Assembly (NCBI GenBank): GCA_016788565.1
Contig: JAEUSP010000114.1
Coordinates: 1-64,000, forward strand
DNA from: Chlorobiota bacterium
GTDB lineage: Bacteria; Bacteroidota; Ignavibacteria; OLB7
DNA length: 64,000 nt
Reading direction: 5' to 3'
Under the pieces are notes generated by a model. It was not told where the DNA came from and did no database searches. It saw only the letters and a program-made list of their open reading frames with translations. Below, in pieces: positions 32,686 to 41,965 of the stretch. A program made the translations under genes and the position numbers. Within the stretch, counting starts at the first letter, position 1. Every line of letters begins with the position of its first letter.

Positions 32686-35523
32686 TTACCGCACAATCCT
32701 GAACTCCACCCTTCGGTTCAGTGCTCGCCCTTCTTCGCTGTCGTTGCTGGCGATTGGGGCGGTTTCGCCGTACCCGCGCGAGCTTAGCCGGCGGCGGTCA
32801 ATGGCTTGCGTCACCAAGTAATCCATCACCGATTTTGCGCGCCGGTCCGAAAGGTTCAGGTTGTAGGCATCGTTCCCTTGCGCGTCGGTGTGCGCGCCAA
32901 CTTCAATCCGCACCGATGGGTTCTCCTTCAGGAATTTCACCAGCCGGTCAAGTTCGGTCATGCTCTCCGGTTTCAGGTCGGCTTTGTCGTAGTCGAACAG
33001 CACGTTCCGCAGCACAAACGGTGTGGTGTCGGTAACGCTGAAGGCGCGGGTGACGCGAAGATTCTGCACAGCTTTGGACCCCGGCTCAACGTCGCGTGCG
33101 TCGAACGCTTCGGTGAATCCATCATATCCGCTGGCCGATGGAGTCAGGCGGTAGTTCAGCCCAGGGGTGATTTCGGTTTCGTAGTAGCCGCCGGCATCGG
33201 TCTGCAAGGTGGCCAGCTCCTTCCCGATTGCGGCATCTTCCACCTTCACCTTTCCTGCCACAATCTTTCCGTTCTCATCAAAAATTCTTCCCGATAGCAC
33301 TGTGGCCAGCCGCTCCATCACAAAATCCCGAACCACGGTGTCGCCGGGCTTGATTCTGCTTAAATCAATATCGCCGCTTGCTGGGCGGAACCGCTCGGCG
33401 TTTAGGCGTGCCGATAGCTTCACGGGTTCATCAATGGTGAGTTGGTAGCTCCCGTCGGTTTGGGCAGTGTTTGCGTCGGCGTAGCGGCGGCCATTGGCAT
33501 CGGTCATCAGAAGCTCGGCAGCAACAGGCCGCCCAGTTTTTGCTTCCGTCACCCGCCCGCGAAGCACCGCTGGGATTGCTGGCGGCGCAGCTTCCTCCTG
33601 CTTCAATTTCGACTCATACACCAGCTTGTAGGTGGTGGTGATGTCGGTTCCAAGCTCATCCAGGATGGAGTTGAAAGAGCTTTGGATGTCGTACTCGCGC
33701 CCCAACGTTAGCCGTGTGGTGATGGCGTTGTTGTTGCGGCACGGGTTCTGGATGGAGTACAGGCGCGCCCCTTTATCCCACAGCATCTCCGTCAAATCCG
33801 ATTCCGTTAGCCGAGAATTTTCCTGCATCACCCAGTCGTCGGTAATCATCACCAACACTCGTTGGGCATCGGGGCGGAACCGCATGGAAGCGGCTTCGCG
33901 AATGGCAAGCGAACTGATCTCATCCCCGCCGATTGCTGCGGCTTGGTCGGCAAAATCGCGGAAGCGGTCAAGGTCGTTGGTGGGGTGGAGGGTGTCGTAG
34001 ATCATGGAGCCATACAGCACCCCGCCGATGCGGTAGTCAGCACCACGGGCCTCCATGTTCTTCACGAAACTTTGGACGTTGTTCCGCACAGCGTCAATCT
34101 CATCACCCATGCTGCCGGAGCAATCAATCATCAGCACAATATCCACCGGAACGCTGAGCGTGGCATCGGTTGGCTGCACCGAGACGATGCGGATGGAGGT
34201 GTCGCGGAACTGGAAATCGTTGATCCCCAAGCCAGGAACGTTTCGCCCGTTGCCGTCGGCCACTTGCATCACCACCGAGACCAGCGGGAACTTGCTGTTA
34301 TCCACGCTTTGCACGCCGATGGAGTAACCCTGTTTGGAAAGGATTGCCAGCGAGTCGCCGCTTTTTAGCTCGCGGCTGCGGGCTTGCTGGCGCAGGTAGT
34401 ACCGGTTGGCAATCGCGCTGAAAATCTGGTCATCACGTGGCGAAATTTGCTCCAATTTTTGGGCAAGCCGCAGGTAGTCGTTGCCAGATTTGCGAAGCTC
34501 GTTCACGATTGCGCCGGGGGTTGCAAAGCGGGTGTCGCCGCCGGCAACGCACGATTTCACCAGGGCATTGGCCGAAGGTCCGGCATCGGTGGTGGCGGTG
34601 CTGTACTCCAACCCGACCGGAGTGTAGGAGTTTTCAGGCTGCCAGCGGTTGCTGGCAACGGGGTCGTAGTAGCCGCCGCTGCTGGTGCGCGAGGTGTTGG
34701 AGTAGCGGGCGAACAGGTTTGCGCCGGTGTAGGCATCGGTTCCATCAAAATCCCAATCGGTCAGTGCGCCCACGGTCAAGCGGTTGGGGATGATTTCAAC
34801 GCCGATGCGCAGGTCTTTATCGGTAAGGTTGTAGGTGGCACTCATCGCCAGCCCGCCATCGGAGAAGTTCAGCCCCGCAGTGAGCTTTGTGGTCCATGAT
34901 GATTTCCCGTTGGCGGTGTCGTCGGGGTCGCTTAGCGCAATGATTCCGAAATGCCCAACTTCGCCAACAAAGGTTCCATCTAACCCTAACCTGATGCCCC
35001 GATCCCCCGCGCCACCAAGGTTGTACAAGGATGCGCCAGCGATAAAATCTTCGGTCGCCACCCATGTTCCCGACAAGGTGTACTCGGCTTCTTTCAGAAG
35101 GTCGCTGCCGGGGATGTCGAACAGATGTGCGGCAACGCCTAATTGAATATCATCATCTATCGGCAGGCCAAACCCGGCGTAGTAGGTTGCGTGGTCGGTG
35201 GTGTCCCCCCCGATTGTTCCGGTTGTTCCCAGCGCAATCGGCCCCACTTTCCCGTAGATGCCGAAGGGGACTTTCTCCAGCGCGAATTTTCTATCCAACC
35301 CAAACCCCGCAAGGAAATCGTAGGAGCGGAAGCTGGTGACGGTTCCCAACATTGCGGGGTTCCAGCCAACGGCGGTTGCGTCGTTGGCCAGCGCGTAACG
35401 GCGGTTGGTGAGTTGCTCCGGTGTGGCTGGTGGGGCGGGTTGGGCAACAAGTTGGGGAGTTGCTACGGCAAGCAGTAAGCAGGTAAGCAGTAGAAATGAA
35501 GCAACGGAAGAGCGAGTGAGCAT
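32686..35523 (-). CDS. Outer-membrane protein: beta-barrel, vWA, carboxypeptidase-regulatory-like and OmpA domains
   Basis: 945 residues from the ATG giving MLTRSSVASFLLL; an ATG 12 codons upstream is possible. Signal peptide to about residue 28. The first ~330 residues look like a barrel resembling PorV/FadL-type proteins (ALANDATAVGWNPAML). A von Willebrand A domain follows (about 455-620) with the metal-binding DCSGSMGDE start (DxSxS). Two Ig-like carrier domains come next (VLRGRVTEAKTGRPVAAELL; LSGRIFDENGKIVAGKVKV). The C-terminus is a complete OmpA domain (about 830-945, VLFDYDKADLKPESM, VGAHTDAQGND, LSDRRAKSVMDYL). The mix suggests a cell-wall-attached outer-membrane scaffold that binds a protein partner through vWA. 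Confidence 0.87.
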   Translation of the reverse strand: MLTRSSVASFLLLTCLLLAVATPQLVAQPAPPATPEQLTNRRYALANDATAVGWNPAMLGTVTSFRSYDFLAGFGLDRKFALEKVPFGIYGKVGPIALGTTGTIGGDTTDHATYYAGFGLPIDDDIQLGVAAHLFDIPGSDLLKEAEYTLSGTWVATEDFIAGASLYNLGGAGDRGIRLGLDGTFVGEVGHFGIIALSDPDDTANGKSSWTTKLTAGLNFSDGGLAMSATYNLTDKDLRIGVEIIPNRLTVGALTDWDFDGTDAYTGANLFARYSNTSRTSSGGYYDPVASNRWQPENSYTPVGLEYSTATTDAGPSANALVKSCVAGGDTRFATPGAIVNELRKSGNDYLRLAQKLEQISPRDDQIFSAIANRYYLRQQARSRELKSGDSLAILSKQGYSIGVQSVDNSKFPLVSVVMQVADGNGRNVPGLGINDFQFRDTSIRIVSVQPTDATLSVPVDIVLMIDCSGSMGDEIDAVRNNVQSFVKNMEARGADYRIGGVLYGSMIYDTLHPTNDLDRFRDFADQAAAIGGDEISSLAIREAASMRFRPDAQRVLVMITDDWVMQENSRLTESDLTEMLWDKGARLYSIQNPCRNNNAITTRLTLGREYDIQSSFNSILDELGTDITTTYKLVYESKLKQEEAAPPAIPAVLRGRVTEAKTGRPVAAELLMTDANGRRYADANTAQTDGSYQLTIDEPVKLSARLNAERFRPASGDIDLSRIKPGDTVVRDFVMERLATVLSGRIFDENGKIVAGKVKVEDAAIGKELATLQTDAGGYYETEITPGLNYRLTPSASGYDGFTEAFDARDVEPGSKAVQNLRVTRAFSVTDTTPFVLRNVLFDYDKADLKPESMTELDRLVKFLKENPSVRIEVGAHTDAQGNDAYNLNLSDRRAKSVMDYLVTQAIDRRRLSSRGYGETAPIASNDSEEGRALNRRVEFRIVR

Positions 35524-35989
35524 AACGGAACGTTGGTACTTGGTTGTGTTGTGGGGCAATTATACGAAGCTGCTGCTGATTGAGCGGCAAATGGAGTTGC
35601 GCGCCGCACCGCTACCGAAAGCCGAAAAATTCTGTTGCCCCCATGACTTTTTGCGACGTTGCCAGATCATCAATGCAACACAGCCACAACAACAAATTTG
35701 AGAGAGTGAGCAAGAGAGTCACTGAGAGGGTAGAGAAAAATTTTCCTGTTACCGATAGTTGTTGAAACAAGAATTGGTTGTTGGTGTTGTTGTCCAGCGT
35801 GCGGCGTTCAGACTCTACAGGTGCCGCACGCTGCTACGCGGAACCGATGATCTGTGCTGCTCACTAACGCACGGGCTTCGGTACTTTCACACAACAACTG
35901 GCACACATCAGCTGGCACACAACAGCCGAGCAACGTTGCTCAACAACTGGCAGATCAACACACACGCATCCTTTTCACTGACCGATCCA
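35524..35989. other. Divergent intergenic region upstream of the Rieske gene
   Basis: No gene is seen. An 11-base perfect stem (CAGCGTGCGGC 35795-35805 and GCCGCACGCTG 35823-35833) encloses a 17-base loop and has no T run, so it may be a regulatory hairpin in the Rieske leader. Near 35890-35960 ACAACAACTGGCACACA-type sequence recurs imperfectly three times. The reverse-strand gene should have its promoter here; ATTATAC at about 35560 gives a sigma-70-like TATAAT on the reverse strand, but this is weak. Confidence 0.55.
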
Positions 35990-36736
35990 ATGGAACAACA
36001 GAAGACACTATCTCGCCGGGGATTTCTGGCGCGTGCAATGGCGGCAACGGTGTTTGCCACGGTGGGGGGGAACGAAGTATTGGGGAGGATTTTCCCGAAG
36101 CTGAACCGCACAGCTAACAGCGGGATTTTCTCCGTTAGCTTGGAGCAGTTCACGGTGCTTCAGCAAGTGGATGGCTCGGTTCGGCTTTCGATTGCTGGGC
36201 TGAATCACAAGGTGTTGGTGACGCGCGTTGCCGAATCGGAGTTCACGGCGGTGTCGGAAGTCTGCACCCATTCCGGTTGTGCGATTGGCAATTATGATGT
36301 TGCCAACAAACGATTCCAATGCCCTTGCCACGGCTCCCGTTTTGCTGCCGATGGAAGCGTGCTTCGCGGCCCGGCTCCGCGTTCGTTGGATAGCTACCCG
36401 GTGCAGTTCGATGTCGCGGCCAATATGGTGCATCTGGAGATTGCGGGGATATCTGCCGCGCCGGATGAGCAGGGTGCGGCGGCGTATTTGGCTCCGATTG
36501 CTATCAACAATGGCACGGCAACGGTCCGCTACGGGCTGGCTGCGCCGGCACAAGTTTCCATCACTATCTGGACGGTGGCCGGGCAGAAGGTGTTGGTGCC
36601 GGTGGAACAAACTCAAGAGGCTGGGGAGCATACGGCGGTGATTGCTGTTGGTCAGTTGCCAGCGGGTAATTACCTATGCCGAATCCAGACTTCCGATGGG
36701 TTCTCGGCGGCGGAGAAGTTTGTGGTGGGGTGGTGA
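35990..36736 (+). CDS. Tat-exported Rieske [2Fe-2S] protein with C-terminal T9SS-like sorting domain
   Basis: 248 residues from the ATG giving MEQQKTLSRRGFLARAMAA; the frame is open 77 codons upstream. A twin-arginine signal (SRRGFLARA) precedes a Rieske domain of bc1/b6f type: CTHSGC (C92, H94, C97) and CPCHGS (C111, C113, H114), giving two Cys and two His cluster ligands plus the two Cys of the usual disulfide. Residues ~178-248 look like a T9SS type A sorting domain (VRYGLAAPAQVSITIWTVAG, LPAGNYLCRI, FVVGW end). So the cluster is probably inserted in the cytoplasm, exported folded by Tat and then passed to T9SS or the cell surface. No cytochrome b gene is adjacent. The combination is unusual. 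Confidence 0.82.
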   Translation: MEQQKTLSRRGFLARAMAATVFATVGGNEVLGRIFPKLNRTANSGIFSVSLEQFTVLQQVDGSVRLSIAGLNHKVLVTRVAESEFTAVSEVCTHSGCAIGNYDVANKRFQCPCHGSRFAADGSVLRGPAPRSLDSYPVQFDVAANMVHLEIAGISAAPDEQGAAAYLAPIAINNGTATVRYGLAAPAQVSITIWTVAGQKVLVPVEQTQEAGEHTAVIAVGQLPAGNYLCRIQTSDGFSAAEKFVVGW

Positions 36737-36749
36737 GAGGAAGAAGAGG

Positions 36750-36793
36750 TTCACGCAAAGACGCAAAGGGGGACACGCAAAGGACGCGAAGAA
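36750..36793 (+). repeat. Left arm of 44-base inverted repeat around the GxxExxY gene
   Basis: TTCACGCAAAGACGC begins the arm. The 44 bases match the reverse complement of 37236-37279 at 40 of 44 positions. The arm overlaps the 3' end of the GxxExxY gene. The units CACGCAAAG and GACGC recur inside it. Confidence 0.92.
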
Positions 36794-37194
36794 GAAAGGG
36801 GAAAGAAGGGGGGGGATGAATGGCTGTTGATGATGCGGTGGATGTCATTTTTTAGGGTTGGGGTGTTGAAATTTATGAGGAGGTCAAGTTTGTGGCCGGA
36901 AAGGCGTAGGTAGGTGAGGGGTTGGGCAAAATGTACGGGAGCCAGATTTTCCACGGCTTTTATTTCGACGATCAATTTTTGCTCAACCAACAGGTCTATG
37001 CGATACCCAGCTTCCAGAAAAACCCCCTTGTACACAAGCGGGACAGGCACGTGCTCTTGAACATGAAGCCCACGTACGCGAAGCTCGTAAACAAGCAGCC
37101 GTTCATACACCGATTCCAGCAGCCCCGGCCCAATTGCGCGATGAATATCTATCGCCGCACCAATAACCGCATACGATGCCTCATTCGCAGTCAT
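36751..37194 (-). CDS. GxxExxY protein (PD-(D/E)xK nuclease-like fold)
   Basis: 147 residues. The family signature GLLESVY (24-30, G-x-x-E-x-x-Y) and the YRIDLLVEQKLIVEIKAVE region (D67, E77, K79; a D-x9-E-x-K arrangement as in PD-(D/E)xK nucleases) are seen. The function of the family is not established to my knowledge; nuclease-type activity or nucleic-acid binding is inferred from the fold. About the last 20 residues (SSSRPLRVPLCVFA) are encoded by the inverted-repeat arm, so the native end is probably near NDIHRIINS. The gene is enclosed by the two arms, which looks like a small mobile or formerly mobile cassette. Confidence 0.88.
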   Translation of the reverse strand: MTANEASYAVIGAAIDIHRAIGPGLLESVYERLLVYELRVRGLHVQEHVPVPLVYKGVFLEAGYRIDLLVEQKLIVEIKAVENLAPVHFAQPLTYLRLSGHKLDLLINFNTPTLKNDIHRIINSHSSPPFFPLSSSRPLRVPLCVFA

Positions 37195-37235
37195 AAAATT
37201 TCTCCATACCCCGGTTGATTTTCTCTTTCTTCTCT

Positions 37236-37279
37236 TTCTTCGCGCCCTTTGCGTGTCTTCCTTCGCGTCTTTGCGTGAA
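37236..37279 (-). repeat. Right arm of 44-base inverted repeat around the GxxExxY gene
   Basis: Reverse complement of 36750-36793 with four mismatches. It lies between the GxxExxY start codon and the 3' end of the protease gene (stop at 37297). T/C-rich sequence flanks it. Confidence 0.92.
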
Positions 37280-37296
37280 CTCTTCCTCCCCTTCTT

Positions 37297-40200
37297 CTAT
37301 TTCACCAACGCCAACAACGCATACTTCGTCGCCGTGCTTGCCCGAACCTGCACCACGTAGCTTCCCGCCGGCAACGGCGAAGCATCAAACGGAATCTCAT
37401 TCGACCCCGGGTTTGCTGTCCCTTCAAACACCTTCAGTGCCTGCCGCCCCGATGGGTCGAACAGCGTCACCTGGGCATCCACCGCACGCGGCACTTGGAA
37501 GCGAATTGTCCCGCCGGACTTCGTCGGGTTTGGGGTGACGGCCTCCACAAACACGCTATCCTCGAACGTTGGCGCGGCTGGCGACTCGCCACGAGTGAAC
37601 CACCGCGCATGGAACACCGGTTGCTCCGGAGTCAGCTTTAAGAACGAGAGCTGATTGTTCGAGCGGGTGTAGAACAGGAACGCTTGCTGCGATTGCGTCG
37701 TGAAGCATATCTGCCGGTCGTCGGGGCTGAACGTTGGGCGGTCGGCATCGCGAATCGGGTTCCCCTGGATATTGAAGTTTTGGATGCTCAGCCCTTGCTG
37801 GGTGTTGGTTGCAAAGTTCACCAGCGTCACATCTTCCACATCGCCAATCACGTTGAACGCCAGCACATCGGGGTCGGTGTTGCTGTAGGTGACGTTCCCC
37901 ACGCTAACATCCCCGGGCTGGGCGGGGATAAGGTTGTAGATCAGATCTGCGCTAAAATCAATCTCATACATGCTCCAAAACGATGTCGTCCCGCCCGCGA
38001 TATCCAACTGGCGGAAGGCATCGAACGCAAGTTTTGGCAACTGCAAGTTTGGCGACCACGAGACCACATCGGGGAATTGGATGGACTCATCGGTGATGCC
38101 GCTTTGTGTGGTTTGCGGTTTCAGTTGCACCACACTGAGCCGGTTGGTTGCCACCTCGAAGAAATAGAGGTTCGGGTCTTTCTCGTAGGCCGAAACCAGT
38201 GCCACAAAACTTTCATCGGGGGTAACGGATGCGTTCCAAATATCTGGGCCGCTTCCGTTGGCGTTGATCCGCAGATCGGGGAAGGTGCTGACTTGCCCCG
38301 TGTTGATATCAACGTTGGCAAGCTGCTGCTGGGTGTTCACAAACCAGATTCGCGAGCCGTTGCGGCCGGTGCTCAGTTGGCTGCGATCCACGTTGTTGCC
38401 GTCGCGGTTGACGCGCGCCACGGCGTTGTCGAACAGTTGCACACTGCTGGCATCAACATCCAACAGGCCAATCGTTCCATTATCCAGCATGAACGCAATC
38501 ACCGAGTTTGTTCCTTGCGCTGGCGGGACGTTGTTGTTGCCGCTGTTGTTGCCACCGCTGTTGTTCCCGCCGCCGCTACTGCTTCCTCCATCATCGGTTC
38601 CAATGCCCACTGCGGCAAACGATTTCCGCACGGCAGCGGCCTCGGCTCCATCGCCGTGCAAATCTTTTGCGGCTTGCAGCACTGCGTTGCGGCAGTCAAT
38701 AAAATTGCTGTTGCGGGTTAGGTAGTTGGTCAGTGCGCGGTAGTAGATTTTCTCCACTTTCTCCCGTCCAATTTCCTGGATCAACAACGCCGCCGCGCGG
38801 TTTGGGATGCCGCTGTTGATGTGAACTCCACCATTGTCATTATCCAGCCCAAGCTGGCGGAACTGGTTCATGTGTGGCGGCTGCGGGCTAATCACATTGT
38901 TGTTGTCGGGGTTCAGCATATCGCGCAAGGCAACCCCAAACTGTGTGCGGGTGATGTCTTCACCAATAAAAAAATCATCCCGATCCACCATCAGCCCAAA
39001 CACATCAGCGAAGGACTCGTTCAAGGCTCCGGATTGATTTTGATAGATGAGGTTCGCGCTGTGCTCAATCACCCCGTGGGTCATTTCGTGCCCGGCAACG
39101 TCCAGCCCGCCAGCAAGTGGAGTAAACGCTTGGTTCCCATCGCCGTAGGCCATCACCCGCCCGTTCCAGAAAGCGTTGTCCATCGGCTGCCCTTCTTCGG
39201 TGACGTGGATGATGGAGACGATGGACTCATCCTTGTCATCAATGGCGTTGCGGTTGTGGGTGTTCTTGTAGTAATCGTACGTCACCTTTGCGTTGGCGTG
39301 CGACGAAACCGAGGAACGGTCGCCCCACGTGTTGTTGGCCGAGGTGACGTGCGATAGCTGCACGTTTTGCGTAAGGTCATTGTTCCCAGCGCTGATGGTG
39401 ATTGCTCCGCCGGCTGGGTTATCGGGAAGCTGGGATTTTGCTTGGTTGAAATTGGGGAGATCGAACAGCAAGTAATGGATGTTATCGGTGTGCTGATACA
39501 CCCGGAAGGATTGCGTCTTCCCGTTCAGATCGGTGGCCGTGGCGTTCTTGAATCCAGCAGCCGCAACTCCCTGCGCCGATTGCACCGCTGGTGATTTCCC
39601 AGCTGGCAGCCCACGAACAAACTCACTCACCCGTGGCGGTGCGGCATTCCCCGCTGGCGGGACAATGCTGCAATGGCGTGGAATCCGGTTCAGGATTGCG
39701 CCGTTGCTGGCATCCACCAAGTAGGTGAAATGCTCGATCAAATTTGGATAAATCGCCACTTCCCACGCCAGCCGCATCGCCCCATCGGCGGTTGGGAACA
39801 ACACCAACTTGGCCGTTGGCGGATCGAACTTCAGCACGGTTGCTGCATCTGCTGGCAACGGCTCCCACCGGCCTTTGCTTCGCAGATCGGCAATGGTTGC
39901 TTCAATGGCGTTGCTGCCGGAAATGCTTGCTGTGGTTTGGGCGGCAACGGGTGTTGGCTCGTAGGTTCCGTTGATAACGTAGGCGGCTCCATCCGGCGTT
40001 GCATGAACGTACAAATCACGCCCCCAAACCGGAATGTTCTGCCACGTTTGTGCAAACCGGAAGTGAGTGAAACCCTCCGGGTCGGTGGTGATGCTGAGCG
40101 GCGTTAGCTCCTGCTGTGGATTGCGCAGCTTCAACAACTCCCGATAACTCTGCAGCAGTCCCAATGCCGAACGTGATGCCGATTGCAGCCCGCCCCCATG

Positions 40201-40596
40201 CTGATGTTTCGGGTCCTGCACTTGGATGTTTCCCAACGCTCCTTCCAGCCAACGCACGGTTCCATTTTCTGCACGCTGCGCCGTTAGCCGTAGCACGGTT
40301 TCGCGCGGGGTGGCAGTGGTGTCGTCATTGTTGCGGGGAAGTTGCTGGCGTGGTGTGGTTGCAACGGTGCGGCGTTCCGGCAAGCCATACGGGGTGATTG
40401 TTGCAGGCGACTGCACCCCAACACCCAACGGAGATTTCTGCGGCGAACCGAAAAGAGGAAGTCCTTCTGGCCGGCCCTGCATGGTGCGCAGATCCACCGC
40501 CGGTTTGGATTGTTCGCGCTGTTGTGCCGCAAGCGGGGTAGCAACGGCAGCAAGCAGAAGAAGGCCAAGCGATGCAGAAATCAGCGAGCGGTTCAT
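37297..40596 (-). CDS. Secreted M4-family (thermolysin-like) metalloprotease with T9SS sorting domain
   Basis: 1099 residues from the ATG giving MNRSLISASLGLLLLAAVA; the frame is open 28 codons upstream. Signal peptide to about residue 24 (cleavage PLAAQ). An FTP/PepSY propeptide follows (LSITTDPEGFTHFRFAQTWQNIPVW). The peptidase M4 domain contains the zinc motif HEMTH (503-507) and the third ligand Glu in ALNESFADVFG (E527), plus the WNGRVMAYGDG region. After a Gly/Asn-rich linker comes a ~280-residue TolB/beta-propeller-like region. The end (about 1015-1099, VTPNPTKSGGTIRFQVP, LPAGSYVVQVRA) is a T9SS type A sorting domain. It degrades extracellular protein; the zymogen propeptide is likely removed after secretion. 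Confidence 0.92.
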   Translation of the reverse strand: MNRSLISASLGLLLLAAVATPLAAQQREQSKPAVDLRTMQGRPEGLPLFGSPQKSPLGVGVQSPATITPYGLPERRTVATTPRQQLPRNNDDTTATPRETVLRLTAQRAENGTVRWLEGALGNIQVQDPKHQHGGGLQSASRSALGLLQSYRELLKLRNPQQELTPLSITTDPEGFTHFRFAQTWQNIPVWGRDLYVHATPDGAAYVINGTYEPTPVAAQTTASISGSNAIEATIADLRSKGRWEPLPADAATVLKFDPPTAKLVLFPTADGAMRLAWEVAIYPNLIEHFTYLVDASNGAILNRIPRHCSIVPPAGNAAPPRVSEFVRGLPAGKSPAVQSAQGVAAAGFKNATATDLNGKTQSFRVYQHTDNIHYLLFDLPNFNQAKSQLPDNPAGGAITISAGNNDLTQNVQLSHVTSANNTWGDRSSVSSHANAKVTYDYYKNTHNRNAIDDKDESIVSIIHVTEEGQPMDNAFWNGRVMAYGDGNQAFTPLAGGLDVAGHEMTHGVIEHSANLIYQNQSGALNESFADVFGLMVDRDDFFIGEDITRTQFGVALRDMLNPDNNNVISPQPPHMNQFRQLGLDNDNGGVHINSGIPNRAAALLIQEIGREKVEKIYYRALTNYLTRNSNFIDCRNAVLQAAKDLHGDGAEAAAVRKSFAAVGIGTDDGGSSSGGGNNSGGNNSGNNNVPPAQGTNSVIAFMLDNGTIGLLDVDASSVQLFDNAVARVNRDGNNVDRSQLSTGRNGSRIWFVNTQQQLANVDINTGQVSTFPDLRINANGSGPDIWNASVTPDESFVALVSAYEKDPNLYFFEVATNRLSVVQLKPQTTQSGITDESIQFPDVVSWSPNLQLPKLAFDAFRQLDIAGGTTSFWSMYEIDFSADLIYNLIPAQPGDVSVGNVTYSNTDPDVLAFNVIGDVEDVTLVNFATNTQQGLSIQNFNIQGNPIRDADRPTFSPDDRQICFTTQSQQAFLFYTRSNNQLSFLKLTPEQPVFHARWFTRGESPAAPTFEDSVFVEAVTPNPTKSGGTIRFQVPRAVDAQVTLFDPSGRQALKVFEGTANPGSNEIPFDASPLPAGSYVVQVRASTATKYALLALVK

Positions 40597-40701
40597 GGCA
40601 GAAGTAGGAAGGAAGTTTGTGAAATCGGACCGGCACGGAAACCGGGACGAATATGCGAAAAAGAACCGCTGGCGGTTCATGGCCCCGGAAATTGTCGTTG
40701 G

Positions 40702-41661
40702 CTACTGGCGGTGGGGGAGTGGGCGGCTATCGGAAAGGTCCAACTCCTTCGGCGCGCTGTTGTTTTTCTGGTGGTCGTCTTCCTCAACTGAGGTTGCCAG
40801 CGGAGCAGTGGTGAAGCTGCGGCTTACAGAAAACGGCCCACGTTTCCCACCATTTAGGGCGCGCACACGCCAGTGATATTTTTTCGACCCGCGCACCAAA
40901 TTCCTGAAAATAGCCGACGTGGAAAGCACTGAATCTTTGAAGACCAATGCCGAAAAATCAGGGGTGTTGGAAAGCTGAACTTCGTACATGATTGCCCCTT
41001 CCACCGCGCCCCACCGGACTTGCTGCGTTGCGGTAACGTTCATGGTGTCGTCCGATGGCGTGCGCAGTTCGGTGATGGCCGGGGTGGCCGTATCGGTTCC
41101 GATTCGGGCAATCACCATGGCAATTTTTTGCTGCGGAATTTCGGTTCCAGTTTTCACCGGGGAACGGACGATGCTGTCGGCTACCTCCATCCCAGCAATC
41201 ACCCTGCCATAAATTGAGTATCGCTTATCCAAGGATGGCGATGCCGCCACACAGATAAAGAACTGCGATGTTGCGCTGTTGGGGTCATCATCGCGGGCAG
41301 CCGAAAGGATGCCACGTTGGTGCGACAGCTTGCTGAACTCCGCCGGAACCGTCTGCTGCGACGGGTCGCCCATGCCCCATGTTGATTCATCACCGCTGCG
41401 GGTGTTGGGGTCACCCCCCTGAATCACAAACCCCGGCACCACACGGTGGAACGCAGTGCCGTCAAAAAATCCAATCCCCACCAGGCTATCGAAATTGGCA
41501 ACGTGCTTGGGGGCAATGTCGGGGAACATCTCCACCGTGATTGTTCCCAACGGCGCGCCGCTGCGGGTAACGCTGATGGTGTACAATGGTTTGCCGGTCT
41601 GGGCAATGGCCGGGCAAGCAATGGAAAAAAGCAGAGCAATCAGGCAAAAGGGACGGTGCAT
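40702..41661 (-). CDS. Secreted cyclophilin-type peptidyl-prolyl isomerase with Fn3-like tail
   Basis: 319 residues from the ATG giving MHRPFCLIALLFSIACPAIA; the frame is open 92 codons upstream without similarity. Signal peptide, cleavage near AIAQ. Cyclophilin domain residues ~25-185: GFFDGTAFHRVVPGFVIQGGDP (catalytic Arg in FHR, GGDP loop), SATSQFFICVAASPSLD and YGRVIAGMEVADSI. A fibronectin-III-like domain follows (VRWGAVEGAIMYEVQLS, KYHWRVRALNGGKRGP). The tail (EEDDHQKN) is charged. It should fold proteins in the periplasm or on the surface. It precedes the M4 protease by about 100 bases on the same strand, so co-transcription is possible. Confidence 0.92.
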   Translation of the reverse strand: MHRPFCLIALLFSIACPAIAQTGKPLYTISVTRSGAPLGTITVEMFPDIAPKHVANFDSLVGIGFFDGTAFHRVVPGFVIQGGDPNTRSGDESTWGMGDPSQQTVPAEFSKLSHQRGILSAARDDDPNSATSQFFICVAASPSLDKRYSIYGRVIAGMEVADSIVRSPVKTGTEIPQQKIAMVIARIGTDTATPAITELRTPSDDTMNVTATQQVRWGAVEGAIMYEVQLSNTPDFSALVFKDSVLSTSAIFRNLVRGSKKYHWRVRALNGGKRGPFSVSRSFTTAPLATSVEEDDHQKNNSAPKELDLSDSRPLPHRQ

Positions 41662-41965
41662 TGTGATAGCAGAAAGTTGAGTAGATGTTGAGCAGATATT
41701 GCAGAACCGCAGCAAACTACATTTTTGCGTTGGGTTAGTGTCGAGAACAGTAGGCAGATTTTTCAACTGATGTTTTTTCAACTGATGATAGCAGGCGCAA
41801 CCGTCTCGTTCTCGAAGAAGAAGCCCATGCCCAACCTCCATTTCAAGCCCTTCGCCAAATGGTAGCCGTGTGGAAACTGCATGGAAATTGTGTGGAACTC
41901 TTCTCCCTCCCCGTGCTATCTTGCTTCTGCAAATCATCTAACATCTACCCAACTATCAATCAACT
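41662..41965. other. Divergent intergenic region between cyclophilin and TonB-receptor genes
   Basis: No gene is seen. TTTTTCAACTGATG occurs twice in tandem (about 41759-41788). No cobalamin or other riboswitch motif was recognised although the receptor downstream would be a candidate. CTATCTTGC at about 41925 resembles the TAnnTTTG box, but with one T missing. Confidence 0.5.

Noticed and set aside
41662-41965. Cobalamin riboswitch before the TonB receptor
   Set aside because: No B12-box-like or other riboswitch core sequence was recognised.
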